Positions 1-12,079 of a DNA stretch of 64,000 nucleotides are shown here, piece after piece. Within the stretch, counting starts at the first letter, position 1, and each line of letters starts with the position of its first letter. Origin of the DNA: Diphasiastrum complanatum (Eukaryota; Streptophyta; Lycopodiopsida; Lycopodiales; Lycopodiaceae). The notes under the pieces were generated by a model. That model saw only the letters and a list, made by a program, of their open reading frames with translations, did no database searches and was not told where the DNA came from. A program made the translations under genes and the position numbers. The DNA is taken from positions 9,848,056 to 9,912,055 of the forward strand of contig CM055108.1 in the NCBI GenBank assembly GCA_029204225.1, written 5' to 3'.

Positions 1-271
1 ATATGCTATGTATTGATTCATAGTGGGATCTGTTTTTTTGCGCAAATTCTTAATCTTGTGGATCCACTATGAGTTCATTGGACTAAGTTTATTAGCATGC
101 ATAAACTAGTCAGAAAACATAGACATAATGTTGAGAAGTGTCTTATGAGAAATTCTCACATGGTGTATAGATTTGGTACAGAGGATTTTCTTTTGGCCAA
201 AGTTAATGCCTTTCGTAGAATCTTATGTGTTGAATCGATAACAGTGCCAGTGGAGTAATGCAGAATGTGTG
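1..271. other. no recognisable feature (probable intron or old repeat)
   Basis: AT-rich sequence with no open frame, RNA gene or repeat structure that I recognise. It directly precedes a decayed gypsy integrase on the plus strand and may be the older part of the same element. Confidence 0.4.
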
Positions 272-1250
272 AAGGCTGGTGGGCTGTTGCATCCATTAGA
301 TAATCCTACTAAGTGGTGGGATAGTATCTTGATAGATTTTGTAGTCGGTTCACCATGTACAAATAAACAAGAATGGTGCAATTTGGGTCATAGTTGACCG
401 GTTAGCTAAATTGGTTATGTTTATTCCGGTAAAGACTATAGTGTAAGCGTCTGAGTTGTTGGACGAGTCTACAAGATATCATTATCTGTTGATATTGTAG
501 ATAAAGTTGTATCGATTGTAAGTCACAGCCATTATGAGTTATTTTATGATTCAGGTAATGGGTGATTTACATAAGATATGTAGGAACTTTTGGTTCTAAT
601 TATTTTTTGTTTGAAAATAAAATTATCCTGGAAACTTAGTTGGAGTTGGATAATTGGTGGAACCAAAAGCCCAGGGCTTCAGTAATAAGGTTAATTAATC
701 TTAAGTTATTCTAGATCAGAACTTAAGTGTATTGGGGTTCTAGATGTATTTTAGATGGAACCTTGACTTTGAAATGACATGTTGAGCCATGTCAAGAGTG
801 AAGAATTTTGAGACTACAGTTCCTTATTGACAATGGACATCGTAAGGAGAGTAGATTCGCATAAATCCGGAACTTTCCTAGTGGAAAGGATTTTTGTGGA
901 CCAACTCTCGTGTCTTTAAGAATAGTTGCATTCACGTTCTCTTACTTTCAAATATAGAATAAGAATATGGTGAATTGTGATTGACGAATCATAGTTCAGG
1001 TTCCAGTCTATATTTGACTTCTAAGAGAGGATAACGTGAGCGGTGTAAAGATTTGATGTTTTGTGCATCAGTCTGCTGATGGCAATCTCATTGGATAAGG
1101 TATCTTCCATTGATTGAGTTTGCTTGTAACAATAGTAAGCATTATTGGGTATAGTCCGTTTATGCTTATGTATAGATTTCAGCCTAGATCTCCGGTAACG
1201 GTTGAAACTGAGTCGATTAAAGTTCAGAAAGTGGCGGATTTCTTCATCAA
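272..1250 (+). pseudogene. decayed Ty3/gypsy integrase remnant
   Basis: Broken plus-strand frames show the gypsy integrase layout. Near 290-420 there is a line resembling the start of the catalytic core (tryptophan-rich, then a DFV-like motif, then a VIVDRL-like run now broken by stops and frameshifts). Near 1090-1140 there is an LPLIEFACNNS-like motif, typical of the stretch just after the catalytic glutamate, followed by a short basic segment. Stops and indels are frequent, so no protein is possible. No flanking LTR was seen. The family call rests on motif order; the limits are approximate. Confidence 0.6.
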
Positions 1251-1319
1251 CATAAAGCAAAATAATGATGATATAATCTGAAGTATGCTTGACATAAAGA
1301 GTAGATTCGCTAGGGACTA

Positions 1320-1595
1320 TTAGTAACCAACTGTTCCTGCAGGCTGATTTTGAGCAACAATGGGCAGTTCTTGATGAACATTAGGCTCTAAACTTGATGA
1401 AGTGTTGGGCAGTTCAAAACTGGTTGATTGCTGCCCCTTATCTCCGAAAATAGAAGACGGTACCAAATCTGGAAAAACTTCAACATTCACACTATGTGAG
1501 CTGTCCCCCTTCGAGATATGAGTTGGGGCCACATCTACTGAATTCTTTTCATCAAAATGCACATCAGGACTAACAATAATCTTGCTAGTGCTCAA
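1320..1595 (-). pseudogene. copia integrase C-terminal tail / linker
   Basis: Ninety-one codons beginning STSKIIVSPDVHFDE, the usual end of the copia integrase fold before a low-complexity serine- and proline-rich linker leading to reverse transcriptase. Here the linker ends at a stop at 1320, and no RT follows at lower coordinates. The fragment therefore appears truncated at this point by deletion or by the neighbouring gypsy sequence. Confidence 0.7.
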
Positions 1596-1599
1596 ATTG

Positions 1600-2323
1600 A
1601 ACAGCCTATAGCCTTTGCTTTCACTACAATAGCCAACAAAAATGCATTTAACTCCTTAAACCTCAAGCTTTGTACGAAGTTTATTCGGAACAAAAGCATA
1701 AGCCGTACAACCAAAAATGTGAAAGTGAGAGATTGAAGGCTTCTTCCCATACCAAACTTCATAAGGAGTTAATACTTTCAATGCTTTAGTAGGACAACGA
1801 TTGCTTATGTATGCTCTGCCGTTATAACCGCTTCAGCCCAAAACTTGTGAGGTAGCCCCTTTGCTTTGAGCATGCAACGGGCCATCTCCATAAGTGTGCG
1901 ATTCTTTCGCTCGGCAACACCATTTTGTTGAGGCATATAGGGAGTTGTCATTTGATGTAGAATTTCCTTCTCTCGAAGAAATGCATCGAAGACACTCTTG
2001 ATGTATTACCCTCCTCGATCGGTGCAGAGGGTCTTCAAAGAATGCCCAAACTGATTTTCCACCATTGCTAGATAATCTTTGAAATGTTGAAAAACTTCCG
2101 ATTTAGCCTTCATAGGATAGATCCATGTAAAACGGGAAAAGTCATCAATAAAAGTCACAAAATAGATGCACTTTCCAATGGATTTGGTCCTCATTAGACC
2201 ACAAACATCACTATGAACCAAATCAAATTTATCATGAACCCTTATAGTTCCATCAATTGGAAGGTTTCCTTTGAAACTTTCCAAGTATGCACCCCTCACA
2301 TACATGCCCTTCCGGCTGCTCAA
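1600..2323 (-). pseudogene. copia integrase core, frameshifted
   Basis: Minus-strand frame 2006-2323 holds LVHSDVCG (first catalytic Asp), FVTFIDDFSRFTWIYPMK, and CTDRGG (second catalytic Asp). A stop follows directly. After that the translation resumes near 1990-1860 with TTPYMPQQNGVAERKNRT, which carries the catalytic Glu, so all three DDE residues can be seen but not in one frame. The sequence then runs into a region matching ECIFVGYC near 1640. The family assignment is firm; activity is ruled out by the frame breaks. Confidence 0.85.
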
Positions 2324-2840
2324 TAGTAGGAGTATCTTCTACCATATTAAATGTCTTCAGCTTCTTCAAACTTGCAAAGTTGAGATGTCCAAACCTTGCG
2401 TGCCACAATTCAGCCAACTCCAATGATTGTGATGTAGAAGCAACAAGACATATAGAGGGAATTCGTCGCTCATAGGTATCCATAATGAATAAACCAGCAT
2501 GTATTGTTCCCGAAACAATAATCAAGAGAGATCTTTTAGGATCCTTGACAAGACACTTATCTTTTTTGAACTCAAGAACTACTCCTTGCTTCAACATAGT
2601 TGAAACCGAAAGAAGATTCTTCTTGATTCCCGGAACATAAAGCACATTATTAATGTACTTTTCTTCACCATTAGGCAGAATGATGGCTACAATTCCAATT
2701 CCATGAACTAAATAAGATGCATTATCCGCACATTGTACCTTGCTTCCATTTTGCACTTTCACTAATTTAGTGAATGCTTCTTTGCGAGAAGTCATATGTC
2801 AAGAAGCACCACTATCAATCACCCATTCAATGGGCTGAAA
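2253..2840 (-). pseudogene. copia protease end plus GAG-pre-integrase domain
   Basis: The minus-strand frame begins near 2840 with WVIDSGAS, the aspartic protease active site, then an in-frame stop where the family usually has tryptophan, then HMTSR. The open part (2253-2795, 180 codons) carries the NVLYVPGIKKNLLSVS motif that ends the protease region, and LWHARFGHLNFASLKKL followed by CEGCILGKFQR, the GAG-pre-integrase zinc-binding domain (H, H, C, C). The frame is lost where the integrase should continue; the integrase frame overlaps it at 2253-2323. The stop in the protease makes it non-functional. Confidence 0.85.
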
Positions 2841-3094
2841 ATGAGCAACTTGCAAAACAGAACCTGAATTCCGCATAGATGTAGAAGAAAATTGATCAAT
2901 CCAGGGTCCGTAATTTTTTCATTATTAATCATATTTGGAGGTTCTTCAACAGGTTGGTCCAGCATATGCCTTTAATACGCCCACAGGAAGTGCGTTATGT
3001 ATTTTCCAATATCCAATGACGTACTACATTATTTATCACCTTGGTGACATGAAAACATCCAATATATGTAACAGATAAGTAAATATTATTTTCC

Positions 3095-3394
3095 TTTTCC
3101 TTTTTTATCCATGAGCTTTCTTGTCAAACTTTATCAAGACCCAATCTCTCTTCTTGAAGGAGAGATCTTCCTTTTCTTGTTTGCAACCTTCCATTGCTTC
3201 TCCTAAGCTTTAGTTATTGCCATGTGAATCCTTTCATAAGCTTCCTTATACTTATGGTATAGTAATTTGATGCAAATACCTTGTCTTTCTTTTCTTTTGA
3301 AGTGAAGGAGGAAGTGCTTTTCCATATATGATCCTTTGGAAGAAAGGATTGTGTTGTTGTATGCAAAGTCCAGCAAGAACAATACGTTTCTCAT
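3095..3394 (-). pseudogene. Ty3/gypsy integrase C-terminal fragment
   Basis: The minus frame contains LDFAYNNTILSSKGS, the gypsy integrase motif after the catalytic centre, then an AYERIHMAITKA segment, a stop, and in a shifted frame DLSFKKRDWVLIKFDKKAHG, which matches the family's basic GDWVLLK C-terminal region. At least one stop and one frameshift separate the parts. Nothing of reverse transcriptase is attached. It is a short dead scrap next to the copia fragment. Confidence 0.65.
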
Positions 3395-4248
3395 AGTTCA
3401 TCTTGATTAGATATGTAAGACTTCATTAAGTCCAACACACATACCAGTTTTAACATCTAATTTGTCCATCTCTTTCATGAGGAAACAAAGAAGAAACATA
3501 TAATGTATGAATTACTTTTAACGGGAGAGGGAGAGGGAGAGAGAGAAGGGAGAACCTATAAATAATAATAATGAAAAAAAAAAAACAAAATGATAATTCA
3601 CAGACAATGAGCCTATAGGGCTTAGTAAAGTGCTTTACCTATTGATGACAAGCAGCCCAAGAATTTGCTTTGTAACAATCTATGAACACACCTCACAGAT
3701 ATATCGTTACATCAAGAGCAATAGATACCGAAATGGTGATTAAAAATCTATCTCCTACAAAGAACACCATACATTTAACGTAACAATGTTGCGCAGGTCC
3801 ATACTTGCATAACGTGATGTTGTGCAGGTCCCCCGCATGTTCCTGAATGCAGTCAGGAATGCATTCCAGAACACGATCAGGAATGCAATTTCTTCCTGGA
3901 ATGTGCACTGATTTCTATTGTTTAAAAAAAAACCGAATTTTTCCTTCTTTTTTCTGGTTTTCTTCTAGTGTAAATCTCTAAAGGCAGTCTGTAAATTTTT
4001 TTTCTTGCTGCTATTTAGGTTTTTTTTAATGTATTAAGAGTCTTTTTTATTTATTTATATTATTTTATGAAAATATACATGTCCTTAACTCAAAGTCATA
4101 AGTGAGTTTGATCCATACCGAAATTGCCACATTATATCAGTTTATTCTTTTAATTTATCTGCTGTTTTAAGGTCATAAACATTGAAGAGAAATTCTGCCT
4201 GATAGAAGCTCGAAAAATAAGTTTGATGAATCTTGCTTGTATCATCAG
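3395..4248. other. intron sequence without genes
   Basis: AT-rich, with a short purine run near 3520-3548 and poly-T tracts near 3930-4060. Nothing coding is visible. It ends in the splice acceptor of the first visible carrier exon. Confidence 0.5.
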
Positions 4249-4364
4249 ACGAGGGTCCAAGCGTCAACTATTTCATTTTCAGGGGTTCTTTCAAAACTTC
4301 CTGAAGTTGGAGTCAGGGGTTTGTATCGAGGCTCCATTCCAGCCATCTTGGGGCAGTTTTCGAG
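4249..4364 (+). CDS. SAMTL: carrier gene exon (TRVQAS to ILGQFS)
   Basis: Acceptor CAG at 4246-4248, donor AG|GTCAGC at 4364/4365. The exon ends after two bases of a serine codon, completed by the next exon. It encodes the loop and helix after the first carrier repeat, including RGLYRGSIPAILGQ. Confidence 0.85.
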
Positions 4365-5997
4365 GTCAGCGGGTTGTACCTCATGTCATACAACGCAGCC
4401 CCTATCAATGAATTTGTCTTGTTTGTGGAATGCTACATGTTCCAGCATTTTACCTTTTAATTGATTTCTGGAGAAGTTGAACTGTTGACTTGTGATTTGC
4501 ATACGTCTCGTGCTTCTTGTAGTCATGGGCTGCGAACAGGAATTTTTGAAGCAAGCAAGCTGTTGCTTATCAATATGGTTCCTACTGTGTCAGAGCTTCA
4601 GGTGGGTCAACCTCAGAGTTTGCAATTCTTTCAGTTTTCTTTTTTCTTTGAATGTATTAAGAATGGGCGGGTGTCTTAAGTGGTTATGTTTTCTTTGCAA
4701 TTTGGTACCACATCTATGTACCAGCTTTGCCATGGAATAATCTACAATTTTTATGCAGGTTCAATCAATAGCTTCCTTCTGTAGCACCGTTCTTGGAACA
4801 GCTATCCGTATACCCTGTGAGGTGTTAAAACAGCGCCTGCAGGCTGGTTTATATCAAAATGTGGGGGAAGCTTGTATTGGTACATTCCAACAAGATGGTC
4901 TCAAAGGATTCTTTCGAGGCACTGGTGTCACTCTCTGTCGTGAAGTGCCTTTTTATGTCGCTGGTATGGGGATCTATGAGGAAGCTAAAAAGGTATCTAA
5001 TGATCAGGATCAGTTAACATCATGCATCTATGTACTATATCTTAGCATTTAGTGTGAAAGGGTGTTAATTATTGTTAGTTTAGTAGAATTTGTCAGTTTG
5101 TACACAGAAAATCGCTGCATTTGCTCCAGCTTGCTTCAAAGATGTACAGGTAGCATGTTTCAATTGCTTAACAAGGCTGGCCTTGGGAGATGCAAGTTTT
5201 GCAAACATGCTCCTCACACAATGATTTTACAGTTAAGGATATATAATATAACCTTTTCCTTAGTTGGTTCACACTTACAACTCAAACTTTATGTCTCCAA
5301 TGGTTCTATAAGCCAAGGCAGAGGTTCTAGTTAATGAAACCTATGTAAAGAGATTGTACTATTTGTCTAGTGGTGCAGGCTTTTAGGCTCGGTACATGTA
5401 AAAGCTGATGCAATTGAATTTGTTGCTTTTCATCATCACAGGGTGGCCTGTATGAATTTGTAGCTCAATCACGGCTCAACACATTAAGACCAGTCATGAG
5501 GAATCATTGTACCCGTCTTATACAGTTGAGATATCTACAAAAACTACTTTTTATTTGAATGATTGGGCAACATCTAATTTATGTCTTAAAATTGGGCAAT
5601 CCCATCGTGAAATTTTAATTGTTTGGACATATCACAGACCAAATACTTAGTGATTAAGTATACTCATCAAATGACAAATTATGGAAGGTTGAAAATTCAT
5701 CAATCTTTTAATATTCTCTAGGTATTCGACTTAAATCTCCTATGATAGGTTGGGTGGTTACCCTCTATTTAACACTACATACCTAAGGTCATGCGAATGA
5801 TTTACTCCAAATATCTGGTGCATTGGAACTCTTGTGATGAGTTCTTTATTCAGCGGCGATCATCTTTATATCTCATCCTTAGTTTACTACTAGATGTTGC
5901 AGCTTTTTCTTCGGAGATGTTTTACACTCCTTAAGCTAAGCCATACTTGAAATGTAATCTTTGAGTTTTAATTACCTTTGATACCTCACACACTAAC

Positions 5998-6046
<49 letters not shown>

Positions 6047-6580
6047 CTGAACCAGCGCTCCTCCCTCTCGCTGATGGCCAAATGAACACTGCTGCCATTG
6101 AACCATATTGACCCAGCGGTCCTCCCTCTCTCGCTGAGCCAGCGCTCCTCCCCCTCGCTGATGGCTACCAACTGAATGCTGCTGCCATTGGAAGTCAACC
6201 AGGTGTTTGCCAAATGGAATCAGCCAACAATTGATAATCTGAAGCAGATCGCTGATGAACCAACCATTGCTTTATTCTGAAGCAGATCACTGGAAACCTG
6301 CTAGCTGGGCCAGAACTCCATCGCTGTCAACAGATTAAGCTCACTTTATGTTTTTGCTTGATGTTGGAGGGCTGGATAGGTTCTTGGTCAGGCTGGAGGG
6401 TACAACATTCTTCTTCCAGCCACTCCCTTGCTCAATACTGAGCTTCCATGTTGAAACTTACAGATCCTTTTGTTATCAATCAGGCTATCCAAAAGAATCA
6501 TTGAACACAAAGAAAAAGACCTTGTCTCTATCTTATTGTGCATTCCACGCACTTTGCATATTGTTTCAGAAATAGCAAGC

Positions 6581-6655
<75 letters not shown>

Positions 6656-8649
6656 GAATGGTACCCAATGCTATTTTACTCCATTTGGTTTCATTGCCTT
6701 ACAAGCCATATGGCCCTTTATGGTTTTTGGTGGAAAAATTTAAAACTTCCAAGTACATTTATTACTACCTCAACGGTCGAGATCGCTTGCATTCCATCCT
6801 ACGGCCACGATCGGTTGCTTCTCCTACAATCGTTCAGATGGAACTCACCTATATGAAGGTGGCACGATTCTTCTTCTCTCTCCCACACTCTTTCTCTCTT
6901 CTCCTCTCTCCTCCTTTTGGCAGAACAGGCTGTGGATCACCAGTGCCTACATTCCACCGAGTGGAGACAAACCTACAATTGCACTGGTAAGTCGTTTTTC
7001 AACCTACCTATTCTTGCTGTGGGTCTCCTACTATCAAAGAAATGACAAGCATTAGTATCGATATTATGAATCGCTGCTAGCATAAACATTTTTGTTGGAT
7101 TTGCGGATGAATAAAGTATGCTATCCATCGCTGCTAGCATCACTGCTATCCATCGCTACTACCATCGCTGGCCAGAATCGTTAATAGGATTTGGAATCAC
7201 TATCATTAAGTGTTGAATGATATTCCATCGCATCATTTAGTAGGGCATCACTATCATTTACTGTTGAATGATTGAACGCATGATATAACAATACATGCTA
7301 GCTATCCATCGCTGCACGGATCTAGTGTAGCGCTACCCAGACACTAGCATGCTCATACATCATCACTGCTCAGCCATCATAGAGCAATCCATCGCTGCCA
7401 GAATACCATTAAGCATTCCATCGCTGCCAGATACCATTGAGGAGTCCATCGCTGCCAGAACTAATAGCATTATGGCATACTTTTTGTAGCATATGCTATG
7501 GATAGTTATACTTTTGAATATATTGACGGTCTTTTTATAAAAACATCCCCTCTCCATCATACAATACCGTAGCCATAGAATTCGTGAACCGTGGACGGTT
7601 CACTACGGTTCTCAGAACCGTGCGGTTCACAAATTTTTTTAGGCTGAACCGTGAAGAACCGTAGAAAATAATTAATTAATTGATTTCTTTTAGGGGGTTT
7701 AGGGGCTAAAGAGCATGTAAAAAATTAATTAACCAATTAATTAATCAATTAATTAATTAATTACATGAACCGTACCACGGTTCATGAACCGTGGTACGGT
7801 TCTCTATACGGTACTTCAGACCCACGGTTCTGAGAATCGTGGGTTCTATGACCTTAGCATACAAATTCAAATGCTTATCATAGGGCAAATGGTAACCCTC
7901 TTTAGTCGTAATGGTATTCCTAGCATTTCAAGAGATTGTTAACCTATTTACATTCTTTAAAGTACATGGAATTGTACAAAGGTCTTTTTACATACGGGTA
8001 TTGTGGTTTTTGCTGCTTTCACGATCATGGTTGTTTTAAAATATAAAATGGTAAGATAGCTTGCGAACTCTTGTATAGCATGGATTTGCTCAAGAAATTA
8101 CGTGAACCGTACATTATCTGTTTACAGATACGTATGTTGGTATGGCATGGATTTGTCCCAAACTTCATGTACCGGTCCAAGCTACATATTTGTTTGCAAT
8201 TCGCTACATATCTTATACAGCTTATATTCTAATGCAAAATGTTGTATTTATATTTAAAAGATAAGGACCAAAACCATCAAACTGATCAGCATATGGCATT
8301 CGCCTTGATACGGTATCAATATGGTTTGGCCTATCGCTATAACCAACTTTCAATAGGGGAAGATCGGACTATAAAATTTTATTTACATTGCAAGCTGATT
8401 AGTTAGGTTAACTTATTTTGTACATGGATAACAACTGACATTCAGTGTTGACACCTATCTTTCTCACGATGCTAACTTGCGCGGTTTTGTGTGGTGGGAT
8501 GGTGCCAGGTACCCGCTGGATGTCTTGAAATATGTTTTGCTTTACGGTGCTTTAGTAGTATTGTATGCTTTTCAGCTATGTTTTTCCTTGTTGGTTTTTG
8601 AATAAAGGGTTTTAAAAGGTTTTGGTCTTGACTTGTCAAGAGGAGCTTT

Positions 8650-8708
<59 letters not shown>

Positions 8709-11700
8709 GCGCGCGCGCGTGCCTGTCCTCTCTCCTTTATGCCTCCCAAGAAGTTTGGGGGGGCAGCGCTGGCTGCCCCACCCTCTTCCCGCAATGCTAC
8801 ATCTCCCCCATATTGCTGTCCCAGCTGGGACAGCACCTCCCTCCATCGCTGTCCCAACAGTTGGGACAGCAATGGAGGTTACTTCCATCGCTGCCCCTGC
8901 TGGGACAGCGATGGCTCAATCAACCCTCGCTTTCCCTGCTCGGACAGCGATGGGATCTTGTAATGCTACTACATCTTTAGAAGGGGGGGGGGGGGGGGGG
9001 AAGTCTTACCTACCTCAGTTCCTACTCTACCCCTCACTCAGATTTCTTGAATCGGCTGTCGACAGCAGATTATACCCCTTTCAAATTCGTTGAAGGCATG
9101 TTTGCCTATGAAATTAGCTTTATTTGGCAAGAACTTGTTGGACTAAAAGGCAGGATGAGCCAGCTTGAAATCGAGAATGGCAAACTTCGTAGCGATCTCA
9201 TTGGTTTTCAAGAAATGGTGGAGCAGCTTGAACAAGAGAATGCGCAACTCAAACCTCAAAATAATGTTTTGGAGGATACTTCGAACAAAATATCCAGCCT
9301 TGAAAAACAAGTGGAAGAAACGACGACATGGGCAGCGCTTCTCTGTCTTTTTTGAGCAAGAAAGAAGAGCTAAAAAACCCTCAATATCCGAGTTAGAGGG
9401 ATTCCCGACGGGGATAAGCCCATTGAGGAGGCAAAAGAGTTGCTTTTAACTAAGCTTGCACACAACACGGATGGTTTTGATACAGCTTGGAGAAGTAAGT
9501 TGGACACTAATGTCTTGTTTATCAAGTTTCGCTCTATGGACTACCACAATGCAGCTTTACGACCAGAGCCAAATTAAAAGGCACCTCTATTTTTATGGAT
9601 GATCACCTTACTTACACACACGCAATGGCAAGCCAGGAAACACATTATTCAAGATGCAAATGCAAGAAATCAGCGGGTGGTTTTCATTGAAGGCAAGCCA
9701 AATTTTTTTGATAAGATTTTACAATAGGGATTCGGGGCTCTCGGGCAAAGGAGCAGCCCGAGTTCCCCTAAGTCTTTACGTATCGATTTTTGGAATTGTA
9801 ATGGCATACTATCATCTTCTTCGGCAGGTGATTTCCATGCTTTTATGCTGTCCTTTGTCCCCTACTCTCTTTGCTCTATACATTGACGATCTTGAGCGGA
9901 TTATTAGGGAAGAGGGTGGAGATGGCTGTCCATTAGCAGATATGTTATCCCTATTTTACTATATGTGGATGACGTGATACTACTATCAAGATCAGCATCT
10001 GGTTTGCTTTCTTGCATATTAAACCTCTTCAATAATTTTTGTGCATACTTTGCCTGAGAGATAAAAAGGCAACGCTTCCCTTTCCAAACCTCAACTCCTA
10101 GGCAATAGTGTAGCAAACCCAACTGTTCTTTTTGGAATATATATTGATGAGCTAGAGAGAGTCATTTCACAATGCGGTGGTTCCGGTTGCAGACTTGGTG
10201 ACATTCTGATGGTTACAGTGGCAGTTGGATTTTTTGCATGATTTTTGTACCAGATGGATCCTGGGGGCGAATATTGGGAAGCCCAAGGTAATGATCTTCA
10301 ACACTTCTCGAGCCTTCATGCAGAGACAGGAGCTCACTTTTGATGGACAGATCCTAGAGGTGGTTTTGTCATACACATATTTGGGGATACTTTTCTTTGG
10401 CCTTACCTTCAGTATGCGATAGGCAACTACCACTCGACTTGGGAAGAGACATGCCTCCCTTGTTCAGCTTGAGCGGTTTTGTTTTTAGAAGTCCATTCGG
10501 GATGCTTGGAGTAAGTGTCGACTCTTTGATACCATTGTAATTTGTCACCCCCATAGGTTTATATGGAGCAGAGGCATCGTGTACTGTTCTTTCTTCATCA
10601 CACTGGGCCAGTATATCGAGATTACAGACCACCATGCTAGCTCGTATGATTTTGAGCGAAGCCCTCTGTCCCGCACGAGATCCTCCTTGCCGAGTTTGTT
10701 GTTCCACCCATACAGATAGATGCAGCTTTGCAGTTTATTACATATATTTAGAGAGTCCAGGCGCTTCCAGATGCAGATAGGAGATATACGCAGATAGCAC
10801 TTACTTCATCACTTTGTCTTCATGATCAGGGCTACAGATTGTCATGGTTCTCTTAGGTATTCCAGTTCTCATTGAGTCCTTTGGTATTTCCATTACAAAG
10901 CTTCCCTTGGGTACTCATCAGTATATCGGACGCTTTTTATATCGAGCATATCTTGATCATACTTGGAGTCGACAACTAGGAGTTAAGCCTGACTTCTTAT
11001 ACTTACAAGTGTCTCCTTAGGAGATGCTTGGCATTGTTCTTCTGGAGGAGGCCACTTATACCAGTCTTATGCTGGTTGTATGATGCCCTTGTAGGAGATT
11101 ACTCTTTGTCAACAACTGAATAGAAATGTTTTCAAGTTATTGTGCAATGCCCACTACTTGCTCGAAAGGTTAGTGACTTGTCTTCCTTGGACTTTGTTGT
11201 TGAGCAACTTTAGCAGTTTGTACATCTGCTTAGGTTCGAATATCTGCTAGAGAGAAATTAGTTCGGCTAGTTCTGTGACATGCTGCTGTAAATGAGCATC
11301 AAAGATCCAGAATCTTAGGAAAGGTTAAATCATATGTTTCATTTTCTTCAGCGAGACAGCAATCAAGTTCTAGTTATGCAATGTCTAATTTTGATGATTG
11401 TAATGTTGAAAGACAAGTTATTTCTGTGGGACATACTCAATCTACAGAAATTTCTTCAATTTTTGAGAGTAGGATCGACCAGATTTTGACAAGATTTTGA
11501 CTGGAGTACTACATCCATGTCTCGTGTTCCCCCTCATGTAGTTAGATATTCCTTCGTTGTCCTCTCATGTTCCTTCTTTCTCCATACATGTCACATCATG
11601 ATCTGCTTACAGATCTTCCTTTTTTGTCCTCTAATACTTCTTTGTTTTCCACACAGCTGTTCGTTTGTTTATTCTACTTAGTTGCAATTGGAGTTTCAAT

Positions 11701-11994
11701 TTTTCTGATCAAATCAATGGAGAATATCGACAATCTGAGATTCGATCATGAAACGTGATAAAATCAAATCAATACTTGCTGAAAAGTGATATATGTTAGC
11801 TAAGATTGAAAAAGTTTAAGCATAGGCATGTTTTGAGGAATGCAGATTGATTAGCTAAAAGTTAAAGTTTTACGAGATTATAACTAGAGCCATGTGCATG
11901 AGAGAGAGAGAGAGAGAGGACATCTGCTCTTGTTCTGTTGCTTGAAAATTTATTGTTACTTGTGTTATTGTTGTTAAATTAGAGAGAGAGAGAT

Positions 11995-12079
<85 letters not shown>

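Larger units (their letters stand above)
1320..2990 (-). mobile_element. Ty1/copia retrotransposon fragment (protease to integrase)
   Basis: Reading the minus strand from about 2990 down to 1320, the order is protease end, GAG-pre-integrase, integrase core and integrase C-terminal region, which is the copia order. The reverse transcriptase, RNase H and both LTRs are absent. Frames are broken in several places, so this is a dead internal fragment. It probably lies in an upstream intron of the carrier gene, opposite to that gene's direction. Confidence 0.85.
9040..11060 (+). mobile_element. LINE (non-LTR retrotransposon) remnant
   Basis: A plus-strand non-LTR element, broken by frameshifts. 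A coiled-coil ORF1-like start (9047-9355) is followed by an RNA-binding-like region, then reverse transcriptase pieces with CPLSPTLFALYIDDLE and YVDDVILLS near 9855-10010, a copia scrap, a second copy of the SPTLF..YIDELE region at about 10118-10205, and then RT thumb and tail sequence (FDGQILEV, SYTYLGI) to roughly 11060. No poly-A tail or target-site duplication could be located. It lies in the last carrier intron in the sense direction. Confidence 0.75.

Noticed and set aside
5062-5334. 90-codon frame after the third carrier exon
   Set aside because: No carrier motif; lies in the intron. The exon 3 to exon 4 join fits the family without it.
8472-8980. Several overlapping long frames rich in SLSLSL or REREREREREs
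   Set aside because: Produced by CT/GA microsatellites, which are open in several frames; similar frames at 6470, 11870, 18059, 26294, 35358 and 58685 rejected for the same reason.
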